Shown here piece after piece: positions 19,298 through 28,160 of a stretch of DNA of 28,208 nucleotides (within the stretch, counting starts at the first letter, position 1; every line of letters begins with the position of its first letter). The notes below the pieces were generated by a model. It did not search any database and was not told where the DNA came from. It saw nothing but the letters and a program-made list of their open reading frames with translations. Origin of the DNA: Flammeovirgaceae bacterium (GTDB lineage Bacteria; Bacteroidota; Bacteroidia; Cytophagales; Cyclobacteriaceae); NCBI GenBank assembly GCA_016709845.1, contig JADJMA010000037.1, positions 1 to 28,208 of the forward strand. The letters run 5' to 3'. A program made the position numbers and the translations under genes.

Positions 19298-19779
19298 ATG
19301 GCTGCTCTACTCATCAGTAGTTTTGAAGAATTCGAGACCTATAGAGGAAAGAACTTGGGGTTTCCGAGTACCTGACCATCACCCAGGACCAGATTAATTT
19401 ATTTGCCGATGCCACACTGGATCATCAATGGATTCATACTGATCCTAAGCGGGCGGCTGCCGAAACACAATTTAAAAGTACGATAGCCCACGGCTACCTT
19501 ACCTTGTCGTTAGTGCCCCATTTATGGGATCAGATTGCCGAATTCAGGAATATTAAAATGATGATCAACTACGGTATTGAAAATTTAAATTCAATCAGCC
19601 CGTGCTTGTTACAGTGAAGTACGCTTGCGTGCAAAACTACATTCCATCGCCAACTTGCGCGGCATTACGAAGTTTGAAGTTGATGTATCCTTAGAAATAA
19701 AGGATAATCCCAAGCCGGCATTCAATGGCTTGCTTGTTTTTTTATATCACTTTCACGCACCGGGCTCACCTTCATAAAA
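19298..19779 (+). CDS. MaoC-like (R)-hydratase, frameshifted
   Basis: Hot-dog-fold enoyl-CoA hydratase of the MaoC family. It starts MAALLISSFEEFETYRGKNL and then reads EYLTITQDQINLFADATLDH, QWIHTDPKRAAAETQFKST, IAHGYLTLSLVPHLWDQIAE, MMINYGIENLKFNQPVL, LRAKLHSIANLRGITKFEVD and PAFNGLLVFLYHFH. FADAT.D.QWIH.D..RA and IAHG..T are the hydratase motif with its Asp and His. About 155 residues, normal. Breaks fall near 19370 and 19600. The last codons run into the opposite gene by some 27 bases; the true stop may differ if an indel sits in the T7 run at 19737. Confidence 0.85.
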
Positions 19780-20145
19780 ATCCTGAAGCGATCCAAAGTA
19801 GGCGTCCGTCCAGCCTTCCACAATATCATCAAAATCCTCATCGGGAATATTGGTGTGCCTAAGCTCTACAGAAGTTCCAGCATCATGTGGATGTAGTTTT
19901 ATGGTCACCATGGAGCCTTCTTCCTGATCGCCAAAGAACCATTGCTGTACAATTTTCTTATCCTTTTCGAACTCGATATTTGTGCCCACAATACTGCCAT
20001 CCCATAAAGAAAATTCAGATCCGGGCTCAGGCTTCATTTCAGCGACATCGCCACTCCAGAGTTGAATGGTTGCTTCCGTAGTTAGCGCGAGATACACCTG
20101 ATCAGGTGGCGCGGGGATAATAAAGTATTTTTTGAAATCTTTCAT
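19753..20145 (-). CDS. SRPBCC/AHSA1-like protein, intact
   Basis: An intact frame. I choose the start MKDFKKYFIIPAPPDQVYLA at 20145 because it fits the family N-terminus; the frame remains open for 17 more codons upstream. Blocks are TTEATIQLWSGDVAEMKPEP, GSEFSLWDGSIVGTNIEFEK, IVQQWFFGDQEEGSMVTIKL and TSVELRHTNIPDEDFDDIVE, then GWTDAYFGSLQDF. This matches the AHSA1-type START-like fold (AP...VY.AL, W.G.....PG.EFSLWDGSI.G.N, W......GW...Y...L..F). Ligand unknown. Convergent with the MaoC-like gene. Confidence 0.85.
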   Translation of the reverse strand: MKDFKKYFIIPAPPDQVYLALTTEATIQLWSGDVAEMKPEPGSEFSLWDGSIVGTNIEFEKDKKIVQQWFFGDQEEGSMVTIKLHPHDAGTSVELRHTNIPDEDFDDIVEGWTDAYFGSLQDFYEGEPGA

Positions 20146-20241
20146 TACAATTTTAAAGTATAAAGATAATTCTTTCCTTAAAAGACTAGTTTTCATTCTT
20201 TATTTTTAAGTCTTCTTTACCCGAACCGAACTGGCCCATTT

Positions 20242-22477
20242 ATGGACTTCTATCTTGTTTTTGTAGTTATTCTTATGTCCCTGGCCGTTGTTGACCTTAT
20301 GGTGGGGGTTAGCAATGATGCTGTAAACTTTCTGAACTCTGCCGTTGGATCAAAGGTTGCCTCTTTTCGGGTTATCCTGATTGTGGCCAGTCTTGGAATT
20401 TTAGCGGGTTCGCTTTTCAAATGGCATGATGGAGATTGCGCGAAATGGAATTTTCAATCCAACCTTTTTCACATTCGACAAAGTAATCATCGTGTTTTTA
20501 GCGGTGATGCTTACTGATATTATTCTGCTGGATTTTTTCAACTCCCTAGGCTTACCCACATCAACCACCGTATCCTTAATATTTGAATTATTAGGGGCTG
20601 CGTTAATCACCGGACTGCTTATTTCATTTGAACGTGGTGAGGGGCTTGAAACCTGCAGTTCAATTGTAATTTATTCCAGTGCCTTCTCCCTCATTGGAGG
20701 TATTTTCCTCTCGGTGTTTCTCTCTTTTATCATAGGCTCGATCGTGCAACACATTGCCCGCATCATTTTTACCTTTAAGCTTAAGAAGACATTAAGAAAA
20801 TATGGTGCGATATTTAGTGGGGTTGCTATTGCAGCCATTATTTATTTCTTGCTCATCAAAGGCGCTAAGGGAAGTTCCTTCATTACAAACAATCAAATAA
20901 ATTGGATTAGTGATAACACCTGGCTTATCCTGGTTATCTCCGTAGTATTTTGGTCTATCCTCATTCAGATTATGATGTGGTGGAAAAAAATCAATCCACT
21001 AAAAATTGTTGTTTTGTTAGGTACGTTTTCATTAGCCATGGCCTTGCGGGAAACGACTCGTAAACTTTATGGGTGTATCCGTAGCCGGATTAGTCTCGTT
21101 TCAGGCATGGGCTGCATCGGGCGTTCCGGCCACTGATTTTACCATGGAGATTTTAAACGAAAAGATCGTTACGCCTTCGTGGATTCTGTTTACTGGGGGT
21201 GCCATTATGGTAGCTACTATTTGGACAAGCTCCAAGAGCAGGAAAGTAAGTGAGACCGAGGTATCACTCGGTCGGCAAGATGAAGGTGGTGATGAACGAT
21301 TTAAACCCAATATTATTTCCAGAGCCTTAGTGGGTTGCGGCATGTGGGTAGGGCGACTGTTTGAAAAAGTAATACCTGAACGTTGGGCCAAAAATCTTTC
21401 TCTTCGATTTGAAAAAGATACCGTAGACAGCGCAGTTGCCGAACAGGCTTCTTTCGACTTAATCCGTGCGAGTATCAACATGGTAGTAGCCAGTATTCTG
21501 ATTGCCTACGGAACTTCACAGAAACTTCCACTCAGTACAACCTTTGTAACGTTTATGGTGGCCATGGGTTCTTCCTTTGCCGATCAGGCGTGGGGAAGAG
21601 AAAGCGCTGTGTATCGGGTGGCTGGGGTTATTAATGTTATTGCGGGTTGGTTAATTACAGCCGTAGTGGCCTTGCTGGCGAGTGGGCTGTTGGCCTTTAT
21701 CATGTATAAAACCGATCCGATCGGGCCCTTGGTACTCACGGTGCTGGCGGGATTTTTATTGATACGAAGTCATGTAGTCTTTAGTAAAAAATCGAAAGTT
21801 GAAAAAGCCGATAATCAACTGTTAGAAGTTAAACAGTTAAGCATACCCCAGGCAATCAGCGAAAGCAAAAAAATACCGCTAAAACATTGAAGACAATCCG
21901 AGAGGTTGTTATTCAAAGTTTACGCGCTTTGTTAAATGAAGATCAGGGAATCTTGCACAAATCGAAAGATGAACTTGAAAAACTAAAAGTTCAAACTGAA
22001 AAATTCGATTCAAAGATTATTAAGCTTGTGCGAAAAATTGAAAAGGAAATCTGGCAACCGGGCGGTTGTATATTTTAGTTTTCGATTTAATGCAAGATCT
22101 TTTCAAAGCACGCAACTAATCAACGATCTGATTATGATTCACGTAGAGAATCATCACTCACCACCCAAAAGAAATATGCAGAATTAACAGCCACGTTAGA
22201 ACGAAAGCTGGGTGATTACGCAAACCGTATTGCCGAACATATTGACTCCGGACGAGGCCGGTCTGCCTCCTTAGAAGGAGAGCAAAAGATGCTTATTCAA
22301 CTTTTGAATAAATCACTGGACGACCTCGTGATCGATATTCAGAAGGATGACATTGGCAATCGCATGGGCTTACTTCAAACACGCCTGCTGCTTGAGTTGC
22401 GCGATATTGTTACCGAACTGGGCGAACTTCATGCTGTGTATGATGAAAATTCAACCTCACCGGCAGCAAACGCGTAA
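20242..22477 (+). CDS. PiT-family inorganic phosphate transporter fused to a PhoU-like domain, frameshifted
   Basis: Inner-membrane Pi:cation symporter with a C-terminal cytoplasmic regulator domain. The first PiT signature is VVDLMVGVSNDAVNFLNSAV; the second, GNDLVNFMGVSVAG, spans a break at ~21050. Membrane helices include VILIVASLGILAG, FLAVMLTDIILLDFFNSLGL, SLIGGIFLSVFLSFIIGSIV, TWLILVISVVFWSILIQIMM, and in the second half INMVVASILIAYGTSQKLPL, WLITAVVALLASGLLAFIMY and LVLTVLAGFLLIRSHV. From ~21880 the sequence becomes a helical PhoU/DUF47-like domain (TIREVVIQSLRALLNEDQGI, ELEKLKVQTEKFDSKIIKLV, YAELTATLERKLGDYANRIA, LLELRDIVTELGELHAVYDE). The two parts are joined in frame if one base is lost or added in the A7 run at 21867-21873. 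About 745 residues, as in other Bacteroidota fusions. Confidence 0.9.
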
Positions 22478-22480
22478 TGC

Positions 22481-22909
22481 ATGTCGTTGCTGGAAAAGCA
22501 TCTTGTCGTAAAGAGATCACAACTACCTAAAGCAGGCAAAGGGCTTTACACGAAAGTGCCTATTAAAAAAGGTACCCGCCTGGTTGAATACAAAGGTCGC
22601 ACTCAACCCTGGTGCGAAGTAAAAGAACAAGATGGATATAATGGCTACCTGATGTTCATCACCCGCAATACGGTGATCAATGCCCTGCCTGCCATTAAAA
22701 CGTTGGGCCGCTATGCTAATGATGCACACGGGCTTTCTAAAATAACAGGGCTGCGCAATAATGCCGAATATGTCAGTGAAGGCAAGCGCTGCTACATTGA
22801 AGCTACAAGAACTATACAAGCCGGTGAAGAAATTCTGGTTGGCTATGGTCGCGAGTATTGGGCGCTCATTAAAAAGATCAAAAAATCTAAAGCGAATTCC
22901 TCAAGGTGA
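22481..22909 (+). CDS. SET-domain protein (putative protein lysine methyltransferase), intact
   Basis: A 142-residue intact frame starting MSLLEKHLVVKRSQLPKAGK, three bases after the stop of the phosphate transporter. The SET motifs are all visible: GKGLYTKVPIKKGTRLVEYK (SAM-binding N-terminal block), a central LGRYANDAHGLS...LRNNAEYVSEGKRCYIEATR, and the C-terminal TIQAGEEILVGYGREYW. NNAEY stands where eukaryotic enzymes have NH-C, as is usual for bacterial SET proteins. It lacks pre- and post-SET Cys clusters. Bacterial members are thought to methylate lysine, sometimes on ribosomal or DNA-binding proteins; the substrate here is unknown. Probably translated from the transporter transcript. 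Confidence 0.92.
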   Translation: MSLLEKHLVVKRSQLPKAGKGLYTKVPIKKGTRLVEYKGRTQPWCEVKEQDGYNGYLMFITRNTVINALPAIKTLGRYANDAHGLSKITGLRNNAEYVSEGKRCYIEATRTIQAGEEILVGYGREYWALIKKIKKSKANSSR

Positions 22910-23033
22910 TTGGAACGGACAGATTAACGAAACCATCCTAACAAAATTTGTAGTATTAGTTCCATAGGCTCTTAATTGTAAGTCACCTATAAAATTGATG
23001 CTCACCCGAATTTTACTAACAAGGATTAAACTA

Positions 23034-23624
23034 TCAATCGTTTAATCCCTTGCCTTTTAAAATCTGAGGTTTGCATTTTTCAATGCGCGACTCGCGGGTA
23101 ATAGATTGCTTGGCTTGAGAGAAATGAAGCAGGTATCCGCGCTGACGCCCCGGTGTTAATGCGTGAAACGCTTTTTTTAGCAAAGGGTCTTCATCCAATT
23201 TCATTTTAAATTCCTTTGGCATAGTGAATTGCGAAGTCTCTTTTAACTCTACTTTCAATCCCGCCTTTTCTATTTCAATAGCTTCTTTAATATAGGCTTT
23301 CAACGTTGCTTTCAATTTTACAATTTCTCCCACATGCGTGAAGCGAATCTGGCGGGCAGCCTGCACATTGGCCGTTTGTTGAACGAGAATACCTTTTGGG
23401 TCTTTTAACAAAGTCCCTTTAAAAAACAGAAGTGCACAGTATTCCTTAAACACATGCATTAAAAGAATATTACTTTTATCGTAGGTATAACAAGGAACGC
23501 CCCACTTCAATTCTTCTGTTAACTCATAGCCCACCGTTTTTGAATCAAGGAGAATTTGTCGCAGCTGCTCCAATTCTTCCTGCCACTTGCCCTTATTAAA
23601 ATAGAAATCAACTTTTGGATTCAT
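23034..23624 (-). CDS. DUF1801 and YdeI/OmpD-associated domain protein, intact
   Basis: An intact 196-residue frame starting MNPKVDFYFNKGKWQEELEQ. Residues ~10-110 form a DUF1801 (YdhG-like) domain (LRQILLDSKTVGYELTEELK, WGVPCYTYDKSNILLMHVFK, EYCALLFFKGTLLKDPKGIL, ARQIRFTHVGEIVKLKATLK). The C-terminal third is the Bacteriocin-protection/YdeI-OmpD type (FTMPKEFKMKLDEDPLLKKA, FHALTPGRQRGYLLHFSQAK, then TRESRIEKCKPQILKGKGL). The T.GR.RGY..+...AK...TR..RIEKC...I..GKGL block is diagnostic. Biochemical role unknown. Faces the SET gene convergently. Confidence 0.92.
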   Translation of the reverse strand: MNPKVDFYFNKGKWQEELEQLRQILLDSKTVGYELTEELKWGVPCYTYDKSNILLMHVFKEYCALLFFKGTLLKDPKGILVQQTANVQAARQIRFTHVGEIVKLKATLKAYIKEAIEIEKAGLKVELKETSQFTMPKEFKMKLDEDPLLKKAFHALTPGRQRGYLLHFSQAKQSITRESRIEKCKPQILKGKGLND

Positions 23625-23691
23625 ACTATTTATTTATTGTTAAAAAACATTGTCATGCTGATTGATTAGATTTATTTTTTACTCCTTTGCT

Positions 23692-23714
23692 ATTGTTGAT
23701 CGCTGATCAACAAT
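23692..23714. repeat. Third copy of the 23-base palindrome family
   Basis: ATTGTTGATC-GCT-GATCAACAAT, 10-base perfect arms. It differs from the copies at 9964 and 11282 at one base pair of the stem, where both sides have changed together (G-C to A-U), and in the loop (GCT in place of AGC). It lies between the caspase-like gene end and the DUF1801 gene start on the minus strand, so it could end the caspase transcript. No long flanking repeat is evident here. Confidence 0.6.
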
Positions 23715-23868
23715 CTAATATATTTCAATTTGTCAATTAACTTCTTTTAGCCATTGCGGATGATCTGCAGCAACAAAAGGGACAAAACGAATTCTCCAGC
23801 TGGCAATTGCCAAAAATGAAATTGCTCGCTAAAAGTTAAATCTTTAGTATCCGAATTTATTCAACTTC

Positions 23869-24723
23869 CTAATTGAATGTGAAATAAAACTCTCCGGTCA
23901 ACGAGTTATTCTCCCATGGTGTTTGACGCCCCACGGATTCGCCCAACACATCTATTCGCGACATCTTGAAAACTTCTTCCAACTTAAGCCCAGGTGTATT
24001 AATGTATTTCATCAGCTTCGATGTATATAATCCATTTCTTCCCTCACCATCAGAAGCAACGTCTCCTGGTGCTGTTGCAAACGCCACTATTGATCCTTGT
24101 TTGGCACCACGAGGAGGATCCATCCGCGTAATCCCTTTTTCATCTGATCGCGAGAAACTTCTGAATGGATTGTTTCTGCATGCATCCAATATCACAATAT
24201 TGATTCGGTTGTTCGAATACTCCATCACTTTCAGCACGGTGTTAGCACTTACACATTCGTCAGCTACCTCCGCTTTGAGTTGTATATCGGCATCGAGTGG
24301 TACCAGATAGTTAGTTCCATCCACTTGTAAACCATGGCCTGAATAATAAAATAACCCCACTCCGCCTTCGGCAATCTCATTTCCAAACTCTCTGATGGCC
24401 TCACGCATTTCTGATCGGCTGGCATCCTTTCGCAGAATTACTTTAAACCCTTTTTCACTTAACAGGGCCGCCATGTCAAGAGCATCATTAACGGCATTTT
24501 TTAATGGACCACTTTTATAACTGCCATTACCGATAATTAAGGCGGTTTTCTTTTCGTTTTTGTAAAACTCAAAGTTGGTAGTTACGGCCAGTGAGGTGGT
24601 GGCGGTATCTTTGGTTGGTACAATGTGAAAAGTAGTGGGTTTGCTAAAACCCTTAATCACCTGCTGCCCAAAAACAGGAATTGCGAATAATAGGAAGAAC
24701 CCAATCTGAATGAGCCTTATCAT
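23869..24723 (-). CDS. Secreted caspase-family (C14) peptidase, intact
   Basis: An intact frame. I choose the start MIRLIQIGFFLLFAIPVFGQ, seven codons inside the longest reading, because it gives a clean signal peptide ending FGQ. After a ~45-residue linker the caspase-like domain begins KKTALIIGNGSYKSGPLKNA and continues DALDMAALLSEKGFKVILRK, AIREFGNEIAEGGVGLFYYS. The catalytic pair is His in YYSGHGLQVDGTNYLVPLD and Cys in NIVILDACRNNPFRSF, both in their standard context. SIVAFATAPGDVASDGEGRN and GLYTSKLMKYI follow, then VGRQTPWENNSLTGEFYF, as in metacaspase-like bacterial members. About 284 residues. Exported, so it acts outside the cytoplasm. Divergent from the Ig-like gene by 78 bases. 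Confidence 0.93.
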   Translation of the reverse strand: MIRLIQIGFFLLFAIPVFGQQVIKGFSKPTTFHIVPTKDTATTSLAVTTNFEFYKNEKKTALIIGNGSYKSGPLKNAVNDALDMAALLSEKGFKVILRKDASRSEMREAIREFGNEIAEGGVGLFYYSGHGLQVDGTNYLVPLDADIQLKAEVADECVSANTVLKVMEYSNNRINIVILDACRNNPFRSFSRSDEKGITRMDPPRGAKQGSIVAFATAPGDVASDGEGRNGLYTSKLMKYINTPGLKLEEVFKMSRIDVLGESVGRQTPWENNSLTGEFYFTFN

Positions 24724-24748
24724 AATAATTGGAAATTTACACAATTCC

Positions 24749-24781
24749 TTTTTTTTCGGAAGCTCAATTCGGTTAACTTTA
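24749..24781 (+). promoter_or_regulatory. Possible Bacteroidota-type promoter for the Ig-like gene
   Basis: A T8 run (24749-24756) is followed 17 bases later by TAACTTTA (24774-24781), which resembles the TAnnTTTG -7 element with TTTG -33. It lies 20 bases before the ATG at 24802, inside the short divergent gap. The match is imperfect at the last base and at the -33 element. Confidence 0.3.
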
Positions 24782-24801
24782 TTATCTGGCTCTCCAAATT
24801 T

Positions 24802-25664
24802 ATGAATATACGCATTGCAGTCTGGTTATTGGTATTTTCTATATTTCAGAGTTTGCATGCCCAAAGCATAACCAATGTGGCTGCGGAAGCCGTAGGGAAC
24901 AAAGTTATCGTTCGCTATGACATTGAGAATTCGAGCCCCGATCAGCTTTTTGAAGTGGCGTTATACTCGTCCAATAATAATTATTCAACTTCTTTAGCAA
25001 ATGTAAGCGGTGATGGTGTTGGATTTTCTGTCTCCTCCGGAAAAGACCGTGTCATTATCTGGGACGTACTCAAAGATGTTAAAGAGTTCTCAGGTGAATA
25101 TACGTTTGAAGTACGTGCCCTTAAAAAATCACGAGTTGCTGAGGTAATAACGATGACCAATGCAGCTGACCGCACCATAAATGTTTCCAATAAGGACGAA
25201 GCCTTTCCGCTGATATCCAATACACTAACGGATTATATCAACGAGGCGAAGGACTTTAAAGATGCTTTTCAAATGTTGGGTGTGCAGTCAACGGAGAGCC
25301 GCCAGGCGCTCGCCAAACTGACAGACGCTACAGAGCAGTATAACAGGGCCTTCGAAAAATTAAATAAGGAGCGATTGACCTATGAAAAATACGTGTCTGC
25401 CTTCTGGGATAGTCCGGTAAAGTCCTTGAGTTTAAATCTCTATTGGATTATGCGATAGGCGACTTGCACGGGGTAAATATTTTAACGCTTAATCAGAAAT
25501 TGGCAGTAATTAACGACATCGCCAACGGACGTGTTAAGCAAATTAATTCCAAAAAAAAGGAACTGGAAAAAGATATCAGTGAAGAAGTGTTGATGCTGGA
25601 TAAGCGCCTTCAGGAGTTGGAACGAAGAACTAATCGTATCCTGTATGACCTAAGTCAGAATTGA
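24802..25664 (+). CDS. Exported protein with N-terminal Ig-like domain and C-terminal coiled coil, one frameshift
   Basis: Begins MNIRIAVWLLVFSIFQSLHA followed by QS, a signal peptide. Residues ~22-110 look like a beta-sandwich (AEAVGNKVIVRYDIENSSPD, LFEVALYSSNNNYSTSLANV, SGDGVGFSVSSGKDRVIIWD, GEYTFEVRALKK). The V.+.YD+....DQ.F.V.L+SS.NN+ and SGDGVG..V..GKD+.I.WD pattern recurs in exported Bacteroidota proteins found beside caspase and TIG genes. From ~150 on it is helical, ending in a charged coiled coil (INSKKKELEKDISEEVLMLD, KRLQELERRTNRILYDLSQN). The frame changes once, near 25430 (SLSLNLYW to EFKSLLDYAIGDLH). About 287 residues. Not a named family that I can place. Confidence 0.8.
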
Positions 25665-25739
25665 TATTATATCCAATGTTGAAGAGTTGAGTATCTGTTT
25701 TTTCAAATCATTGGCGGCTTAATCTATAATACGTTGTCC

Positions 25740-28160
25740 ATGAAAATACATAAATCACTCTTCACAGCACTAGCACTGCTTGGACTAATGCAAGGAATCT
25801 CCACCTGTAGTGAGCCAGAAAACCAAAGCCTGCGATCACATCCATAGATCCGGTGCAAGGACCCATCGGAACTCCTGTTACCATTACCGGTGAAAATCTG
25901 GCTTCCGCTGAATCTGCTTCTTTTGGTAGTGTAACATCGTCTCTTGCATCTAAATCTGCTGTTAAAATTGAAACCGTTGTACCACCTGGTCTTTTGCCTG
26001 GCGCATTCACGGTATCCATTAAGACCGATGTGGCCACATCGAATACTATATCCTTTCTCGTATTGCCCAGCGAACCAGAGATAACATCGATTGAACCAGC
26101 CAAAGCATCCGTTGGAATGAATGTAACCTTGGAAGGTAAAAATTTGAATACCGCTTCCTCCGTATTGTTTGGTGCAAAGACCATCTCGACATTTATTTCA
26201 AAAAGTGATACTGAAGTAAAACTAACTGTGCCAGAAGAGCTTTCACCAGCGCACTGGATGTTACAATCACCACTGAAGGGAACTTCACAAAAGGCTACTT
26301 TTACCGTAGTTGGCGCGCCAACAATTACATCACTCACTCCCGCCATTGGACCCGTTGGAAAATTAGTTCTTATAACAGGCACCAACTTTGAAGAACCTTT
26401 CCAGGTAAAATTCGGAGTTGGGGAAGCTACCACACCTACACTAAAAAACGCTACACTCATAGAAGCTACAGTACCAGTAACAGCAACCACTGGAAAGGTG
26501 ACCGTAACTACGGCTGGTGGTGATGCCGTTAGTTCAGTTGACTTTGTAGTAAAAGATGCGCCAACGATAACCAGCTTTACGCCTGCCAATGATCTTGTTG
26601 GAGCCCTGGTCACTATCAATGGAACAAGTTTCGATGCGGGTGCGCTCGTAGTGAAATTTGGAACCGGTACAGTAGCATCTCCTACGTTAGTGAGTCCTAC
26701 AAAGATTACTGCAATAGTTCCAGCCACTGCAACCACAGGAAAGATTACGGTGGAGACCGCATCAGGAGCTTCTCAAAGTGCAACCAATTTTACAGTGGTA
26801 GGCAGTCCGGCAGTCACCGTTTTTCACCTGCTAGCGGTGCAATAGGTGCGGAAGTAACCTTAACTGGGACAAGTTTTGTTAATGTAACCAATGTGAAATT
26901 TAACACCACTCCCATTTCGTCACCTAATTTCACCGTTGTTTCGCCTACTCAAATAAAAGTGAATGTTCCCGCTGGAGCTGCCACGGGTAAGATATCCGTC
27001 ACTACACCTGCTGGCACGGGATCATCCGCCAATAATTTTACTGTTCTTGCGCCACCAACGATTACTTCCTTTAGTCCAGCCATTGGCCTGCAGGGAAGTT
27101 CAGTGGTCATTACAGGAACAGGATTTTCCGGAATAACTTCAGTTTCATTCAATGATGTTGTGGCTACAACGTTTACTGTTATTTCAAGTACACAAATCAA
27201 TGTCACTTTACTGGCTAACGCTACGAGAGGAAAAATAAAAGTTACCAATACATTAGGCACAGCTACCAGTGCGAATACCTTTTATGTCACACCGTTCATA
27301 TCAGCAATTAGTCCCACATCAGGGGCTGCTGGTTCTACGCTAACGATAACGGGCACTAACCTGGCGGCAGCAACTGTTAAATTTAATTCGACATCGGTAC
27401 CTCCAACCACCAATACAAATACCAGTATAACAGTAATTGTACCCTCGATCGCAAGCGGATCAGTTAACGTAACTGTGGTTAATCTGGGAGGAACTTCAAA
27501 CAGCAAAACATTCACCATCACGTCACCTGTCGTGCTGAATGAAATTGTTGCTACGGCTAATATTGCGGGTCAATTAATCCTATTGAATGGCAGCAATTTA
27601 TTGGGAGCTACAAAAGTGTACTTTGGTAATGTTGCTGCAGATGTATACACAAACACCTCCTCCGTGGTCACCTCTATCATACCCGCTTCGCTTGCTGTTG
27701 GAAATTATACGGTGACCGTAGTAACATCAAATGGCACTTCAAATGGCAAACCATTCCAGCTTTTAAGTGTTCAGAATCCGAATACAGGGGTGTCAATATG
27801 GTGAATGGGGCTATCGTTGTTTCACCACCAGGCGGTTATGTACCACCTGTTTCAAATGGTTGGAAAAATACCTTTGATCCAGCTCAAAGCTTCCAATTGA
27901 CTGAAGATAACTTTGGGGCAACAACCGGAACCTTTACAGTAGATTTTCGTGATAATTTTATTTTGATTGCATCAGGAACTGGAACCTATGATAAGGCGAA
28001 CAATTATATTGAGTTCACATTAGCCGGAATCCGGTATGTCGGGATATGGACGCCACGTACTACATTCAATGGTGAATGTTTTTACCACATGACATTGATA
28101 TCGGCAGAGTCAGGTAAACAATTGGAACTTTCTATCAATACTTTTAATGCTTGCGATTAA
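25740..28160 (+). CDS. Lipoprotein with eight IPT/TIG repeats, frameshifted
   Basis: Starts MKIHKSLFTALALLGLMQGI and continues STCSEPE, a lipoprotein signal with Cys at ~23. Eight TIG (Ig-like, plexin/transcription factor) repeats follow, each opening with a variant of ITSFSPA.G..G..VTITGTNF: openings near 25842, 26088, 26325, 26568, 26811, 27057, 27297 and 27534. Each is ~80 residues and ends GTASNA.TFTV-like. After the last repeat comes a ~110-residue domain (PPVSNGWKNTFDPAQSFQLT, GTFTVDFRDNFILIASGTGT, FYHMTLISAESGKQLELSIN) that I cannot name. About 805 residues. Breaks near 25830, 26245-26295 (a compensated pair), 26820 and 27790. Surface-exposed adhesion or glycan-binding role is inferred. 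Confidence 0.88.

Noticed and set aside
19753..19779. Real 27-base tail-to-tail overlap of the MaoC and SRPBCC genes
   Set aside because: The MaoC end follows a T7 run and probably has an indel, so the overlap cannot be trusted.
25762..26736. A 324-codon open frame on the minus strand opposite the TIG gene
   Set aside because: It is antisense to clear TIG repeats. Its V/T/P-rich low-complexity sequence follows from the repeat composition, and it has no domain or upstream signal.
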